Notes under the pieces: model-generated
Told to the model about the DNA's origin: nothing
Databases searched by the model: none
What the model saw: the letters and a program-made list of their open reading frames with translations, nothing else
Shown here: positions 6,012 through 6,057 of the stretch, one piece after another
Layout: the number at the start of each line of letters is the position of its first letter
How positions within the stretch are numbered: position 1 is the stretch's first letter
Program-made: the position numbers and the translations under genes
NCBI GenBank assembly: GCA_020722245.1
Contig: DYLE01000150.1
Location: forward strand, 1 to 6,057
Direction of reading: 5' to 3'
Origin: Desulfonema limicola
GTDB lineage: Bacteria > Desulfobacterota > Desulfobacteria > Desulfobacterales > Desulfosalsimonadaceae
DNA: 6,057 nucleotides

Positions 6012-6057
6012 TTATGTTCTCCACATACGGTAAATCAAAGGTTCGCAGTAGTTAAGG
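6012..6057 (-). CDS. C-terminal end of a gene upstream of the kinase (partial)
   Basis: The minus strand is open from the window edge for 14 codons (LNYCEPLIYRMWRT) and ends in TAA at 6014-6012, directly joined to the kinase ATG. The two other minus frames both carry stops in this stretch. The tight TAAATG junction, with the kinase ribosome site lying inside this frame, is typical of operon genes. The fragment is too short to identify, and an open frame of this length can occur by chance. Confidence 0.45.
   Translation of the reverse strand, partial: LNYCEPLIYRMWRT
6019..6022 (-). promoter_or_regulatory. Ribosome binding site of the kinase
   Basis: GGAG on the minus strand seven bases before the ATG at 6011, within the last codons of the putative upstream gene. 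No promoter for the kinase is visible in the 46 bases available. Confidence 0.65.

Overview
The window looks like bacterial chromosome, probably from an anaerobic Desulfobacterota (Desulfobacterales-like) organism. This is inferred from the style of the proteins: soluble NtrB/NtrC-like signalling, cysteine-rich PAS and receiver proteins, and REC domains ending in KPFTPxE/DxxR. No marker gene confirms it.

Layout. Positions 2-40 (+) hold the last 12 codons of a gene entering from the left, possibly a thiolase, followed by a perfect 10-bp hairpin (43-80). Convergent to it is a 557-residue minus-strand protein (266-1939) built as REC, two tandem 142-residue cysteine-containing modules, REC, with no recognisable output domain. 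Upstream of that gene, in an AT-rich spacer, is a well-matched sigma-54 (-24/-12) promoter (2009-2024) and, further up, a duplicated set of short sequence elements. Positions 2600-3058 (+) hold two short stretches that read like protein but lie in different frames without good starts; they look like remnants of a decayed gene. At 3164-4582 (-) is an NtrC-type sigma-54 activator with a GAFTNA loop in place of GAFTGA. Overlapping its start by 11 bp is its presumed partner, a soluble histidine kinase (4572-6011, -) with an N-terminal Rossmann-like domain and a cysteine-rich PAS domain. The kinase ATG directly follows the TAA of an open frame that runs off the right edge, so the kinase/regulator pair is probably the distal part of an operon.

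How the genes may work together (inference). The kinase could sense a dinucleotide or redox state through its Rossmann and Cys-PAS domains and phosphorylate the sigma-54 activator. The activator could then fire the sigma-54 promoter of the REC-Cys-Cys-REC gene about 1.1 kb downstream. The Cys-repeat protein, with two apparently functional phosphoacceptor domains and eight regularly spaced cysteines, is the least familiar component and the best candidate for something undescribed.
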